From Diaphorobacter sp. HDW4B (lineage in GTDB: Bacteria; Pseudomonadota; Gammaproteobacteria; Burkholderiales; Burkholderiaceae_C), in contig NZ_CP049905.1 in the NCBI RefSeq assembly GCF_011305535.1, positions 3,346,001 through 3,410,000 on the forward strand: a stretch of DNA of 64,000 nt. The letters are read 5' to 3'. Below are positions 8,353 through 18,294 of the stretch, piece after piece; positions within the stretch are counted from its first letter, which is position 1, and each line of letters begins with the position of its first letter. The translations under genes were made by a program, and so were the position numbers. The notes beneath the pieces are model-generated. The model was given only the letters and a program-made list of their open reading frames with translations, did not search any database and was not told where the DNA came from.

Positions 8353-8883
8353 TCAGCCGATGTGCGCTGGCACCAGATGCAGCAGCGCAGTGGTCATCAC
8401 CAGATAACGGAAAAATTTTCCGATGGCCATGTAGCCCACGCAGGGCCAGAACGGCAGGCGCATCCAGCCTGCGACGGCGCACAGCGGATCGCCGACGACC
8501 GGCAGCCAGCTCAGCAGACAGGTCTTGGCGCCGAACTTGCGCAGCCACACGCGCGCGCGACGTTCGGTGCGGGTGAGTTCACGCGGTTTCTTTTGTCCGA
8601 GTTCCGGGTGTCCGTCCAGCCGACGTTTGCGTGCGGCGTCCCAGGCCTTGTGCGCGCCCAAGCCCATCCACCAACTGACCATGCCGCCCAGCGTGTTGCC
8701 TGCGGTGGCGACCAACACGGCGGGCCAGAACAGCTCGGGATTGAGCTTGATGAGCCCGAACACGGCGGGCTCCGAGCCCAGCGGCAGCAGCGTGGCCGAA
8801 ACGAACGAGACGATGAAAACCGTGCTCAGCCCGAATTGGGGCAGCGCGAGCCATTCCAGCAGTTGATGCAGCCATGCTTCCAT
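8353..8883 (-). CDS. YqaA/DedA-superfamily membrane protein
   Basis: 176 residues with four or five hydrophobic segments (VFIVSFVSATLLPLGSEP, VLVATAGNTLGGMVSWWMG, and a C-terminal pair) and an Arg-rich cytoplasmic loop in the middle. The SEPAVFGLIKLNP and CLLSWLPVVGDPLCAVAGWMR stretches match the YqaA group of SNARE-associated/DedA proteins, implicated in lipid flipping or proton-coupled transport. The frame is open to 9063, but MEAWLHQL at 8883 is the sensible start; the upstream extension is not conserved-looking. Confidence 0.75.
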   Translation of the reverse strand: MEAWLHQLLEWLALPQFGLSTVFIVSFVSATLLPLGSEPAVFGLIKLNPELFWPAVLVATAGNTLGGMVSWWMGLGAHKAWDAARKRRLDGHPELGQKKPRELTRTERRARVWLRKFGAKTCLLSWLPVVGDPLCAVAGWMRLPFWPCVGYMAIGKFFRYLVMTTALLHLVPAHIG

Positions 8884-9018
8884 AGGGCCGCAAGTGTAGG
8901 GCCATCGGGTGTTTGCCTCTGTCGGAGGGGAGGAACAGTTTGCGGGTTTCGTCAAGCGGGTGCCGCACCATCCGTGTTGGCCTTGTCGGTATTCTCTTTT
9001 GCCTAATTTTTGGGCAGG

Positions 9019-9024
9019 TATAAT
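9019..9024 (+). promoter_or_regulatory. -10 element of the dusB-fis promoter
   Basis: A perfect TATAAT lies 48 bases before the dusB ATG in an A+T-richer stretch. I cannot see a good -35 at 17 bp. The downstream leader is C/T-rich. Confidence 0.45.
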
Positions 9025-9071
9025 CGCGCCTCTTTTCCTGCGCTTTGCCGCATTTTTAAGCACCTCTCCCT

Positions 9072-10148
9072 ATGCCTTCCCTGCACATTGGTCATATTCC
9101 ATTGGCGAACAACCTGTTTGTTGCGCCCATGGCGGGTGTGACCGACCGGCCTTTCCGCCAGTTGTGCAAGGCGCTTGGCGCGGGGTATGCGGTCAGCGAA
9201 ATGGTGACATCGCGCAAGGATCTCTGGAACAGTCTCAAGACTTCGCGCCGTGCCAATCACGAGGGCGAACCCGGTCCGATCTCGGTGCAGATCGCGGGAA
9301 CCGATGCCGAGATGATGGCGGAAGCGGCGGTCTACAACATCGACCGCGGCGCGCAGATCATCGACATCAACATGGGCTGCCCGGCCAAGAAGGTCTGCAA
9401 CAAGTGGGCCGGATCGGCGCTGATGCAGAACGAGAAGCTGGCGGTGGAAATCGCGCAGGCGGTGGTGGAAGCTGCCGCTCCGCGCAATGTGCCGGTCACG
9501 CTCAAGATGCGCACCGGCTGGTGCAACGAGCAAAAGAATGCGGTGGTTCTGGCGCGTGCGTTCGAGGACGTCGGCATTCAGATGCTGACCGTGCACGGCC
9601 GCACACGCGAGCAGGGCTACAAGGGCTTTGCGGAGTACGACACGATTGCCGCCGTGAAGAACGCGGTGCGCGTGCCGGTCGTCGCCAACGGTGATGTGAA
9701 CAGCCCGGAGAAGGCGCGCGACGTGCTCGCCTACACCGGAGCCGACGCGATCATGGTGGGCCGCGCGGCGCAGGGCCGTCCGTGGATCTTCCGCGAGATC
9801 GGTCACTTCCTCGAAACCGGCGAGCACCTTGCTGCGCCGCTCGTTGCCGAGGTGCGCCGTCTGCTGCTCGACCATCTGCAGGACCACTACCAGCTCTACG
9901 GTGAGCTGACCGGCGTGCGCAGCGCGCGCAAGCACATCGCCTGGTATGTGCGCGCTCTGCCCGGCGGCGAAGACTTGAGAAAACATATCAACACTTTGGA
10001 TGACTGCGCGGCGCAATGGCGTGCGGTGGCCGACTATTTCGATGCGCTGGGCGCCGAGATGGACCGACTGCCGCGCGTTGAAATTGCGCAATCAAATGAA
10101 GCAGCATTGGATTTGAGGGAATCGACCCATGAGCAAGAACAACATTGA
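9072..10148 (+). CDS. dusB: tRNA-dihydrouridine synthase B
   Basis: A 358-residue FMN enzyme that reduces specific uridines in the tRNA D-loop. It starts in the TIM barrel with NLFVAPMAGVTDRPFR, carries the catalytic-Cys signature DINMGCPAKKVCNKWAGSAL, the FMN/phosphate-binding VPVVANGDVNSPE and ADAIMVGRAAQGRPW, and has the helical tRNA-binding tail. Its last 20 bases overlap the start of fis, the conserved dusB-fis arrangement, so the two are translated from one message. Confidence 0.95.
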   Translation: MPSLHIGHIPLANNLFVAPMAGVTDRPFRQLCKALGAGYAVSEMVTSRKDLWNSLKTSRRANHEGEPGPISVQIAGTDAEMMAEAAVYNIDRGAQIIDINMGCPAKKVCNKWAGSALMQNEKLAVEIAQAVVEAAAPRNVPVTLKMRTGWCNEQKNAVVLARAFEDVGIQMLTVHGRTREQGYKGFAEYDTIAAVKNAVRVPVVANGDVNSPEKARDVLAYTGADAIMVGRAAQGRPWIFREIGHFLETGEHLAAPLVAEVRRLLLDHLQDHYQLYGELTGVRSARKHIAWYVRALPGGEDLRKHINTLDDCAAQWRAVADYFDALGAEMDRLPRVEIAQSNEAALDLRESTHEQEQH

Positions 10149-10362
10149 AGAGAGCGTGCGCGAGAGCCTGCAGAGCTATTTCCGCGACCTCGACGGCGAG
10201 TCGCCCGACGGCGTGTACGACATGGTCATTCGACTGGTCGAGAAGCCGCTTCTCGAAGTCGTGATGACGCAGGCCAACGAGAACCAGTCGCGCGCGGCCG
10301 AATGGCTGGGCCTGAACCGCAACACGCTTCGCAAGAAGCTGGTGGAACACAAGCTGCTTTGA
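10129..10362 (+). CDS. fis: DNA-binding protein Fis
   Basis: A 77-residue nucleoid-associated protein. The C-terminal helix-turn-helix is plain ([20 protein letters not shown]), preceded by the dimerisation helices, and the length is that of betaproteobacterial Fis. The ATG overlaps the 3' end of dusB by 20 bases. Confidence 0.95.
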   Translation: MSKNNIEESVRESLQSYFRDLDGESPDGVYDMVIRLVEKPLLEVVMTQANENQSRAAEWLGLNRNTLRKKLVEHKLL

Positions 10363-10372
10363 ACCAACTCCA

Positions 10373-10397
10373 GGACCCCGGCCCACCGCCGGGGTCC
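10373..10397 (+). terminator. Stem-loop after fis (probable terminator)
   Basis: A perfect 10-bp stem GGACCCCGGC / GCCGGGGTCC with a 5-nt loop directly follows the fis stop. There is no T-run after it, so it may act as a weak terminator, processing site or attenuator before purH rather than a classic intrinsic terminator. Confidence 0.55.
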
Positions 10398-10463
10398 GTC
10401 GTTGCAGCGAAGGCGCTGCGCGGCACCCGATTACTTGAACTCCCACTTTTCCGTGAAGACAAA

Positions 10464-12064
<1,601 letters not shown>

Positions 12065-12081
12065 TGCGGCTGAACCGAGAC

Positions 12082-12549
12082 GTGTCGCAAGACAACAATC
12101 CTCGTCCCTACGAGGAAGACGAAGCGCCCGACCGACCCAAGTGGATCGGCTGGGTGATCGTGATTTTCATGGCGATGGTGGCGTTCGGCGTGGCCAACGT
12201 GGGCTGGCTCATCATGCGGCCCGACCCCGTTGAAAACAAGCAGGATGCCGCCCTGCAGTCACGCCCCGAACTGCTCGCGGGCAAGGACCTCGTGAAGGGC
12301 TCCGACTGCATGCGCTGCCATGGTTTCGAGCGCAGCTACGTCGGCCCGACCTTCGCCGACATCGGCCAGCGCCACGCAGCGCGTGCCGACGGCGCGCAAT
12401 ACATCGCAGGCAAGATCCGCGAAGGCGGCGCAGGCGAATGGGGCCGCAACATCATGCCGCGCCATCCGGACATCACCGAGCAGCAGGCGCTGCAAATGGC
12501 TACGTGGATTCTCGCGCTGCCAGCCAACGCATCGGACAACAATCGCTGA
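12082..12549 (+). CDS. Membrane-anchored c-type cytochrome (class I, cytochrome c551/c552-like)
   Basis: 155 residues starting at GTG: a charged N-terminus, one membrane anchor (WIGWVIVIFMAMVAFGVANVGWLIM, about residues 21-45), then a periplasmic domain with one haem-binding CMRCH (about residue 76) and a MPRHP loop with the probable axial Met. Similar small cytochromes donate electrons to cbb3 oxidases or cytochrome c peroxidases. There are no oxidase genes nearby, so the partner is unknown. Confidence 0.8.
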   Translation: MSQDNNPRPYEEDEAPDRPKWIGWVIVIFMAMVAFGVANVGWLIMRPDPVENKQDAALQSRPELLAGKDLVKGSDCMRCHGFERSYVGPTFADIGQRHAARADGAQYIAGKIREGGAGEWGRNIMPRHPDITEQQALQMATWILALPANASDNNR

Positions 12550-12602
12550 GGCGTGTTAGGATTCGCGCGTCTTGCGGGGGCACAAGCTCATGCAGGACAC
12601 GC

Positions 12603-12856
12603 GTTTGCAGGTGTCCACACAAGTGGGTGAAACGGGAACAAGGTCGATCGATCAACGGTTGAACATGCCTTGGCTGCCCCCGCAACGGTAATTGGATGAC
12701 AGCATTTCATGCAGGCTCGCGATTCAGCGAAGACTGCTGCCACTGGTGGTTTTGTGTTCCGGATTTTGTCTGGGGCGTTTCCATCGGGAAGGTGAGATGC
12801 GGATGTGCTTTTCGATGAAGCACATCGTCCATGAGCCCGGAGACCGGCCTGCAGAC
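12603..12856 (+). promoter_or_regulatory. Cobalamin (adenosylcobalamin-type) riboswitch
   Basis: The B12-box core GCTGCCCCCGCAACGGTAA lies at 12673-12691, preceded by GGTGTCC and AAACGGGAA (12606-12640 region) and followed by the conserved 3' part GAGCCCGGAGACCGGCC (12833-12849). The closing stem pairs GTTTGCAGG (12603-12611) with CCTGCAGAC (12848-12856). A variable arm between the two halves holds a perfect 9-bp hairpin (12802-12826), making the element longer than usual. It leads the TonB receptor and the BtuFCD-type genes, which it should turn off when B12 is plentiful. About 150 bases separate it from the receptor start; I see no terminator hairpin there. Confidence 0.92.
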
Positions 12857-13009
12857 ATTCCGGTGCCACGGCACTGAAACCATGACTGTCTGCGGGGTGT
12901 GGACGGCCTTCATTCTTGCGAGGCTGGTGCGCACACTTTGGTGGTGTCGTCATGGTCTTCGCGCAGAGTGGGGCTGCACTTCAGGCAGTCTTTTGCTCTG
13001 TTTGAAGAC

Positions 13010-15175
13010 ATGTTTTCCTCTGCTTTCCATGCGTCGGCATCGGCCCACGCTTCGGTTTCTTCCTCGACGTCTTTCCCGCGTTTTCGTCCCGCGCTTCTGC
13101 CCGTCAGTGTGATGGCTGCGTGGGCCTGTGCGTGCGTTTCGGCGGCCCATGCGCAATCCACCTTGCCTGAAGTGCATGTGCAATCGACGCGCACGGTCGA
13201 TTCGGCTCTCGGCCTGTCCAACTCCGCGAAGTCCGGCGCCAACGTCGATGTGCCGGTGCAGGATGTGCCCGCCAGCGTGTCCACGGTATCGTCGCAGCAG
13301 ATGGACGAGCGTGCCGACTTTGAAGTGGCCGATGCCGTCACGCGCACTGTGGGGCTGTCGGTGGACAGCACACCGGGCAATGGCGGTCTGGCGTTTTCCA
13401 GTCGCGGCTTTGCGGGCGTGAATTCGGTGGGCGTGGCGGAAGACGGGATGATGCTCGGCGTCGCCTCCGGCACGATCAACTATCCGAGTGATGCCTGGGG
13501 CTACGAGCGTATCGACGTGTTGCGTGGTCCTGCGTCCATCGTGTATGGCAGCGGCACCATGGGCGGCACGGTCAACGCCATGCGCAAGCAGCCGAGCCGC
13601 GAGCGCTCCACCGATCTGCTTGTGGGCGCGGGCAGCCATGGCGAGATGCGCCTGGGTTTCGGCATGACGGGTGCGATCAGCGAGACGCTGAGCTACCGCA
13701 TCGATGCCTACGGGCAGCGCCGCAATGGCGAGCGTGAACTGGGCAAATCAAGCAGCCAGAAGCTGATGACAGGCCTGCGCTGGCAGCCGCGTGCCGATCT
13801 GAAAGTGGACCTCACTGCCGACATCGCAGAGCAGAAACCCGAGCGCTATTTCGGCACGCCTGCGATCGATGGGCAACTGGTGCGTTCGCTGCGCAACACC
13901 AATTACAACGTGCAGGACAGCGACATCCAGTACAAGGACAAGCGCGTGCGTGCCAAGGCCGAGTGGACGGCCAGCGACCTGCTGACTTTGCGCGATGAGC
14001 TGTATTGGTTCAAGGCGGATCGCCACTGGCGCAATGCCGAGATGTACAGCTTCGATCCGCGAAGCGGCGTGGTCACGCGCGGCGATTATCTGGAGATCGG
14101 CCACGATCTGGAGCAGAAGGGCAACCGCGTCGGTGCCGATCTGAAACTGGCCGATCATCGCATCGCCATCGGCTGGGACTTCTCCGAAGCGCGGTACACG
14201 AACATCAGCAATTCGCCGTACAGCACGCCGTCCAACGACCTCAGTGCGTGGAATCCCGAGCATGGTTCTTGGACGAGTCCCGACCCGTATCTGGCGCGCA
14301 GCAAAACGCAATTGCGTCAGCACGCGCTGTATCTGGAGGACGCATGGCAGGTGTCCAAACAGTGGCTTTTGATGGCGGGGCTGCGACGCGATTGGTATGA
14401 CTTCGACCAGCGCAATCTGATCACGGGCACGACCGCGGCGACGGACTTGAGCGGCACGTCCTGGCGCGTGGGTGCGACCTACAAGCTGAGCGAGCGCAGC
14501 AGTCTTTATGCGCAGCTCAGCCGTGGACATGATCCCGTCGGCAGTCTCGTGTCGCTGTCCGCATCGCAGACAGCGTTCAAGCTCACGCGCGGTCGGCAGG
14601 CTGAAATCGGCTGGAAGCAGCAACTGCCCGATGAACGTGGCGAGCTGACGTTGGCGGCGTTCGACATCACCAAGAGCGACATCATCACGCGCGATCCGCT
14701 GCGGCCTGCGCTGTCGGTGCAAGGGGGCAAGCAGTCCTCGCGCGGCGTGGAGTTGAGTGCGGCCTACAAGGTCAACGCCGCGTTGCGTGTGGACGGCAAT
14801 GTGGCCTACGTGAAGGCCAAGTTCGACGAATTCCGAGAAGGCAGCACGGGCGCTGATCGTGCGGGCAATCGTCCTGCCAATGTGCCTTCGACGACGGCCA
14901 ATCTCTGGGGCCACTATCGCATCGGCGCGTGGCAGACATCGCTTGGTCTGCGCCATGTCGGCAGCCGCTATTCCAACAACGCCAACACCTCGCAACTGCC
15001 GCGCTACACGGTGGCCGATGCGGTGCTGCGCTGGGACATGAGCAAGACCACGGCGTTGAGCCTGGTGGTGCGCAATCTGACCAATCGCGTGTACGCCACC
15101 TCGTCGTACTACGACGATCAGTGGCTGGTGGCACCGGGCCGCAGCGTAGCCCTCACGGGGCAGTTCCGTTTCTGA
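13010..15175 (+). CDS. TonB-dependent receptor under cobalamin riboswitch control
   Basis: A 721-residue outer-membrane receptor. A long N-terminal leader ends in a signal peptide (VSAAHAQ); the plug domain has VPASVSTVSSQQMDERADFEV and IDVLRGPASIVYGSGTMGG, and the barrel ends in LTGQFRF. The sequence resembles the TonB siderophore-receptor (FhuE/FpvA) branch more than E. coli BtuB, yet the upstream riboswitch and the downstream BtuFCD-like genes argue for corrinoid uptake. The frame is open back to 12899; the ATG at 13010 gives a complete signal peptide and leaves the riboswitch outside the gene. Confidence 0.85.
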   Translation: MFSSAFHASASAHASVSSSTSFPRFRPALLPVSVMAAWACACVSAAHAQSTLPEVHVQSTRTVDSALGLSNSAKSGANVDVPVQDVPASVSTVSSQQMDERADFEVADAVTRTVGLSVDSTPGNGGLAFSSRGFAGVNSVGVAEDGMMLGVASGTINYPSDAWGYERIDVLRGPASIVYGSGTMGGTVNAMRKQPSRERSTDLLVGAGSHGEMRLGFGMTGAISETLSYRIDAYGQRRNGERELGKSSSQKLMTGLRWQPRADLKVDLTADIAEQKPERYFGTPAIDGQLVRSLRNTNYNVQDSDIQYKDKRVRAKAEWTASDLLTLRDELYWFKADRHWRNAEMYSFDPRSGVVTRGDYLEIGHDLEQKGNRVGADLKLADHRIAIGWDFSEARYTNISNSPYSTPSNDLSAWNPEHGSWTSPDPYLARSKTQLRQHALYLEDAWQVSKQWLLMAGLRRDWYDFDQRNLITGTTAATDLSGTSWRVGATYKLSERSSLYAQLSRGHDPVGSLVSLSASQTAFKLTRGRQAEIGWKQQLPDERGELTLAAFDITKSDIITRDPLRPALSVQGGKQSSRGVELSAAYKVNAALRVDGNVAYVKAKFDEFREGSTGADRAGNRPANVPSTTANLWGHYRIGAWQTSLGLRHVGSRYSNNANTSQLPRYTVADAVLRWDMSKTTALSLVVRNLTNRVYATSSYYDDQWLVAPGRSVALTGQFRF

Positions 15176-15200
15176 TCTGCGTGTGAAAGGAATCGCGAAG

Positions 15201-16193
15201 ATGGCTCCAGAGATTTCAATGCGGTGCATGCGCGCAGTGGCCGTCTTCGCGATGGCGTTCTCGGTGCTGGGTGCTGCGCATGCACAGCAGCCGCGTGCGC
15301 AGCCCTTGGTGGTCGAGGTGTGCGGCAAGCCCGTGACCTACACGCGCGTGCCGCAGCGCGCGGTCACGCATGACGTGAACATCACGGAGATGTTTCTGTA
15401 TCTTGGTCTGGGATCGAAGCTGGTGGGTTACTCCGGCATCTCGGCGACCAAGGAGATCGCGCCTCGGTATCGCGCGCAGTTGGCGAGCGTGCCCGACCTC
15501 TCGAAGAAGGACATGAATCTGGAGAGCATGCTGGGCGTGCGTGCCGATTTTGTGTTTGCCGGATGGAGCTATGGTTTTCGGCAGGGCGGGGTGACGCCCG
15601 ATCTGCTCAAGCGCTACGGCGTCGATTCGTATTTGCTGCGCGAGTCCTGCATCCATGTCGAAAAGCGCGAGCGGGTCTCGCTGGCCGATGGGCTGATCGA
15701 CATGCGCAACGTGGCGCGCATCTTCGACGTGGAAAAGGAGAATGCGCCCAGGCTGCAGGCGCTGGAGTCGCGCATCGACACGTTGGCGCAGCGCATGAAG
15801 GGCGTCCAGCAACGTCCGCGCGTGTTCGTCTACGACAGCGGTCAGCGCCTGCCGGTGACGGCGGGCCGCTTCGGCATGCCGCATGCACTGATCGAAGCAG
15901 CGGGCGGCGAGAACATCTTTGCCGATATCGCCACCAACTGGCCCACGGGCAATTGGGAAGACGTGATCGCGCGCGATCCGGAGTGGATCGTGATCGTTGA
16001 TTACGACCAACCCGATGCACAAGGCAAGATCGATTTTCTGCTGCACAAAAAGGAGTTGGCGCAGGTCGAGGCGATTCGCAAGAAGCGCTTTTTCGTGATG
16101 ACCTATTCGGATGCGACGCCCAGTCCCGGCAATGTGGACATGGCCGAAGCGCTGGCACGCAAGCTGCATCCCGAGCGCTTTGCGGGCAAGTGA
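15201..16193 (+). CDS. btuF: Periplasmic cobalamin/iron-chelate-binding protein (BtuF/FepB-like)
   Basis: A 330-residue class III solute-binding protein. The signal peptide ends GAAHAQ; the mature domain begins with VVEVCGKPVTYTRVPQRAVTHDVNITEMFLYLGL, the usual N-lobe of this family, followed by a long connecting helix and a C-lobe with VYDSGQRLPVTAGRFGMPHALIEAAGGENIF. It would hand B12 to the permease encoded next. The ATG at 15201 has AAGGA ten bases upstream; a GTG at 15183 would add six residues. It is 26 bases after the receptor stop, within the same riboswitch operon. Confidence 0.85.
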   Translation: MAPEISMRCMRAVAVFAMAFSVLGAAHAQQPRAQPLVVEVCGKPVTYTRVPQRAVTHDVNITEMFLYLGLGSKLVGYSGISATKEIAPRYRAQLASVPDLSKKDMNLESMLGVRADFVFAGWSYGFRQGGVTPDLLKRYGVDSYLLRESCIHVEKRERVSLADGLIDMRNVARIFDVEKENAPRLQALESRIDTLAQRMKGVQQRPRVFVYDSGQRLPVTAGRFGMPHALIEAAGGENIFADIATNWPTGNWEDVIARDPEWIVIVDYDQPDAQGKIDFLLHKKELAQVEAIRKKRFFVMTYSDATPSPGNVDMAEALARKLHPERFAGK

Positions 16194-16196
16194 GCG

Positions 16197-17270
16197 GTGA
16201 TCAGCATGCGCAAGCGACCTCTTGGCACATGGCTTGGCGTGTTGGCGCTGTTGCTGCTCGTTGCGATGACGGCGGGCGTGGCGCTGGGTTCGGTGAATGT
16301 GCCGCCGTTGGTCGTCTGGCGCATTGTCTTGGGCGATCTGCTGGGCGAGCTGTTCGGCATGTCATCGACGGCTGACTTCAGCGTGCAGCAGCACCAGATC
16401 GTCTGGCTGGTGCGTGCGCCGCGCGTGCTCATGGCCGTGCTGGTGGGGGCGGGGCTGGCGACGGTCGGTGTGGTCATGCAGGCCATGGTGCGCAATCCGT
16501 TGGCCGATCCGTACATGCTGGGCGTGTCGTCGGGCGCGTCGGTGGGGGCGGTGTCCGTGCTGGCCTGGGGCAGCTTCGCGTTTGCGGGTGTGTATGCGAT
16601 TTCGGCGGGCGCTTTTGTGGGCGCGCTGGCCGCCACCACCGCCGTCTACTGGCTTGCGCGGGGCAACGCGCGAGGGCGGGTTCAGCAGTCCACGCGCTTG
16701 ATTCTGAGCGGCGTGGCCGTGGGCTATTTTCTGACCGGGCTGACCAGCCTGATCGCGCTGACGTCCGGGCAGCGCGACCTGGCCGGAGCGTTGATGACAT
16801 GGACGCTCGGCAGCCTTGCAGGCACGCAGTGGAGCAGCCTGATGCTGCCTGCGATCGTGCTGCTCGTCGGCATCGTCTGGCTGCTGTTGCAGACCCAGTC
16901 GCTCAACGCCTTGATGACGGGCGACGAGACCGCCGCCACGCTCGGCGTGAACACACATGCACTGCGGCGTGCGCTGTTTGTGGTGGTGTCGTTGCTGACG
17001 GGCGTGATGGTCGCGGCGAGCGGTGCGATTGGGTTTGTCGGACTGGTCGTGCCGCATGTGGCGCGCATGCTCGTCGGGTCGGACCATGGCCGGGTGTTGC
17101 CGCTGGCGGCGTTGATGGGCGCGTTGTTTCTGGTCGTCGTCGATCTGCTTGCGCGCGTGCTGTTTTCGCCGATGGAGGTACCGGTGGGCGTGATCACCGC
17201 GCTGATCGGCGGGCCGTTCTTTGTGTGGATGCTGATGCGCCAGTCGCGCGTGGCGGGAGATCCGGCATGA
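16197..17270 (+). CDS. btuC: FecCD-family ABC permease (BtuC-like)
   Basis: 357 residues, about ten membrane helices. Landmarks of the family are VRAPRVLMAVLVGAGLATVGVVMQAMVRNPLADPYMLGVSSGASVGA, SGVAVGYFLTGLTS, GETAATLGVN-type sequence in the cytoplasmic coupling loop, and GAIGFVGLVVPHVARMLVGSDH. It forms the homodimeric channel of the importer. It starts at GTG 16197, three bases after the previous stop, and its stop overlaps the ATP-binding gene by ATGA. Confidence 0.92.
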   Translation: MISMRKRPLGTWLGVLALLLLVAMTAGVALGSVNVPPLVVWRIVLGDLLGELFGMSSTADFSVQQHQIVWLVRAPRVLMAVLVGAGLATVGVVMQAMVRNPLADPYMLGVSSGASVGAVSVLAWGSFAFAGVYAISAGAFVGALAATTAVYWLARGNARGRVQQSTRLILSGVAVGYFLTGLTSLIALTSGQRDLAGALMTWTLGSLAGTQWSSLMLPAIVLLVGIVWLLLQTQSLNALMTGDETAATLGVNTHALRRALFVVVSLLTGVMVAASGAIGFVGLVVPHVARMLVGSDHGRVLPLAALMGALFLVVVDLLARVLFSPMEVPVGVITALIGGPFFVWMLMRQSRVAGDPA

Positions 17271-18034
17271 GCGTGCTGCTCGAAGCCAGCCAACTGCGTT
17301 GGAGCATTGCGGGCAAGACCGTGGTGAACCATGTGTCGGTCCAGTTGCGCGATGGCGAATGCCTTGGCGTGATCGGCCCGAACGGTTGCGGCAAGTCGAG
17401 TCTGCTGCGCATGCTGTACCGCGTGATCCGCCCGCATGCGGGCACGGTGCAGTTGGCAGGGCGCGATGTCTGGGAGATGTCCGCTCGCGGCTTTGCGCAG
17501 CAGGTCGCAGTGCTCACGCAGGAGTTCGCTCCGGCGTTCGACATGTCGGTGGAAGAGACCGTGATGATGGGGCGCATTCCTCACCATTCATCGTGGGCGC
17601 TGCATGGCGCGCGCGATCGGGCGTTGGTGCGTGAATGTCTGGAGCAGGTCGGTTGCAAGACGCTGCTGGATCGCGATTTCGCGCGCCTGTCCGGCGGCGA
17701 AAAGCAGCGCGTGCTGCTTGCGCGCGCACTGGCGCAGCAGCCGCAATGCCTGCTGCTCGACGAGCCGACAAATCATCTGGATGTGCGCTACCAGCACGAG
17801 TTGATGGCGCTGGTGCGCGGCGTGGGGCGCAGCACGCTGGTGGTGCTGCACGATCTGAACATCGCAGCGCAGTACTGCGACCGGCTGTGCCTCATGCACC
17901 ACGGCGCGCTGGTGGCACAAGGCACGCCTGACGAGGTGCTCACGCCAGAGAACATTGCAGCGGTCTACGGAATGGACGCCGTGGTCGACGCCCATCCCTT
18001 CACCGGCAAACCGAGAGTGACGTTCTGCGCCTGA
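17267..18034 (+). CDS. btuD: ABC transporter ATP-binding protein (BtuD/FecE-like)
   Basis: A 255-residue ATPase: Walker A GPNGCGKSS (about residues 38-46), Q-loop TQEF, signature LSGGEKQR, Walker B CLLLDEPTNHLD, and switch His in VLHDLN. It powers the riboswitch-controlled importer. It overlaps the permease by ATGA. The stop lies inside a hairpin (TGACGTTC / GAACGTCA, 18018-18040) without a T-run, which may mark the operon end. Confidence 0.92.
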   Translation: MSVLLEASQLRWSIAGKTVVNHVSVQLRDGECLGVIGPNGCGKSSLLRMLYRVIRPHAGTVQLAGRDVWEMSARGFAQQVAVLTQEFAPAFDMSVEETVMMGRIPHHSSWALHGARDRALVRECLEQVGCKTLLDRDFARLSGGEKQRVLLARALAQQPQCLLLDEPTNHLDVRYQHELMALVRGVGRSTLVVLHDLNIAAQYCDRLCLMHHGALVAQGTPDEVLTPENIAAVYGMDAVVDAHPFTGKPRVTFCA

Positions 18035-18113
18035 ACGTCAGCGAACAGGAAAAAAGAGGTATTCCAACTGCGAGCCAGGCAGCGAAGTGGGCACTCGAAT
18101 CACTCACCCCAAT

Positions 18114-18205
18114 GGCGAGATGGGGCCGCAGGCGCGACGCGAAGCCGCAGACAGTACTCTCGTACGGCAAGGCTTCTGCAACAAAGCATGCGGCCCCATA
18201 TCGCC
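18114..18205 (+). repeat. Folded intergenic repeat, copy 1
   Basis: A 92-base element in the gap between btuD and hemL. The outer stem GGCGAGATGGGGCCGCA (18114-18130) pairs with 18189-18205 at 16 of 17 positions. Inside, GAAGCC (18141-18146) pairs with GGCTTC (18171-18176), then a GCAGACA/GGCAA internal loop encloses GTAC-tctc-GTAC (18154-18165). A second copy on the other strand at 31245-31336 keeps the same fold with different stem bases. The rest of the 18035-18294 gap shows nothing I can name. Confidence 0.8.
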
Positions 18206-18294
18206 ACCTCAAAAAGAGGACTGTCCGAGCACGCGCCATCGCACGTGCCCATCACATCACTGGTTCATCCCTGTATGAAGGGGTAAGCCAGAGA

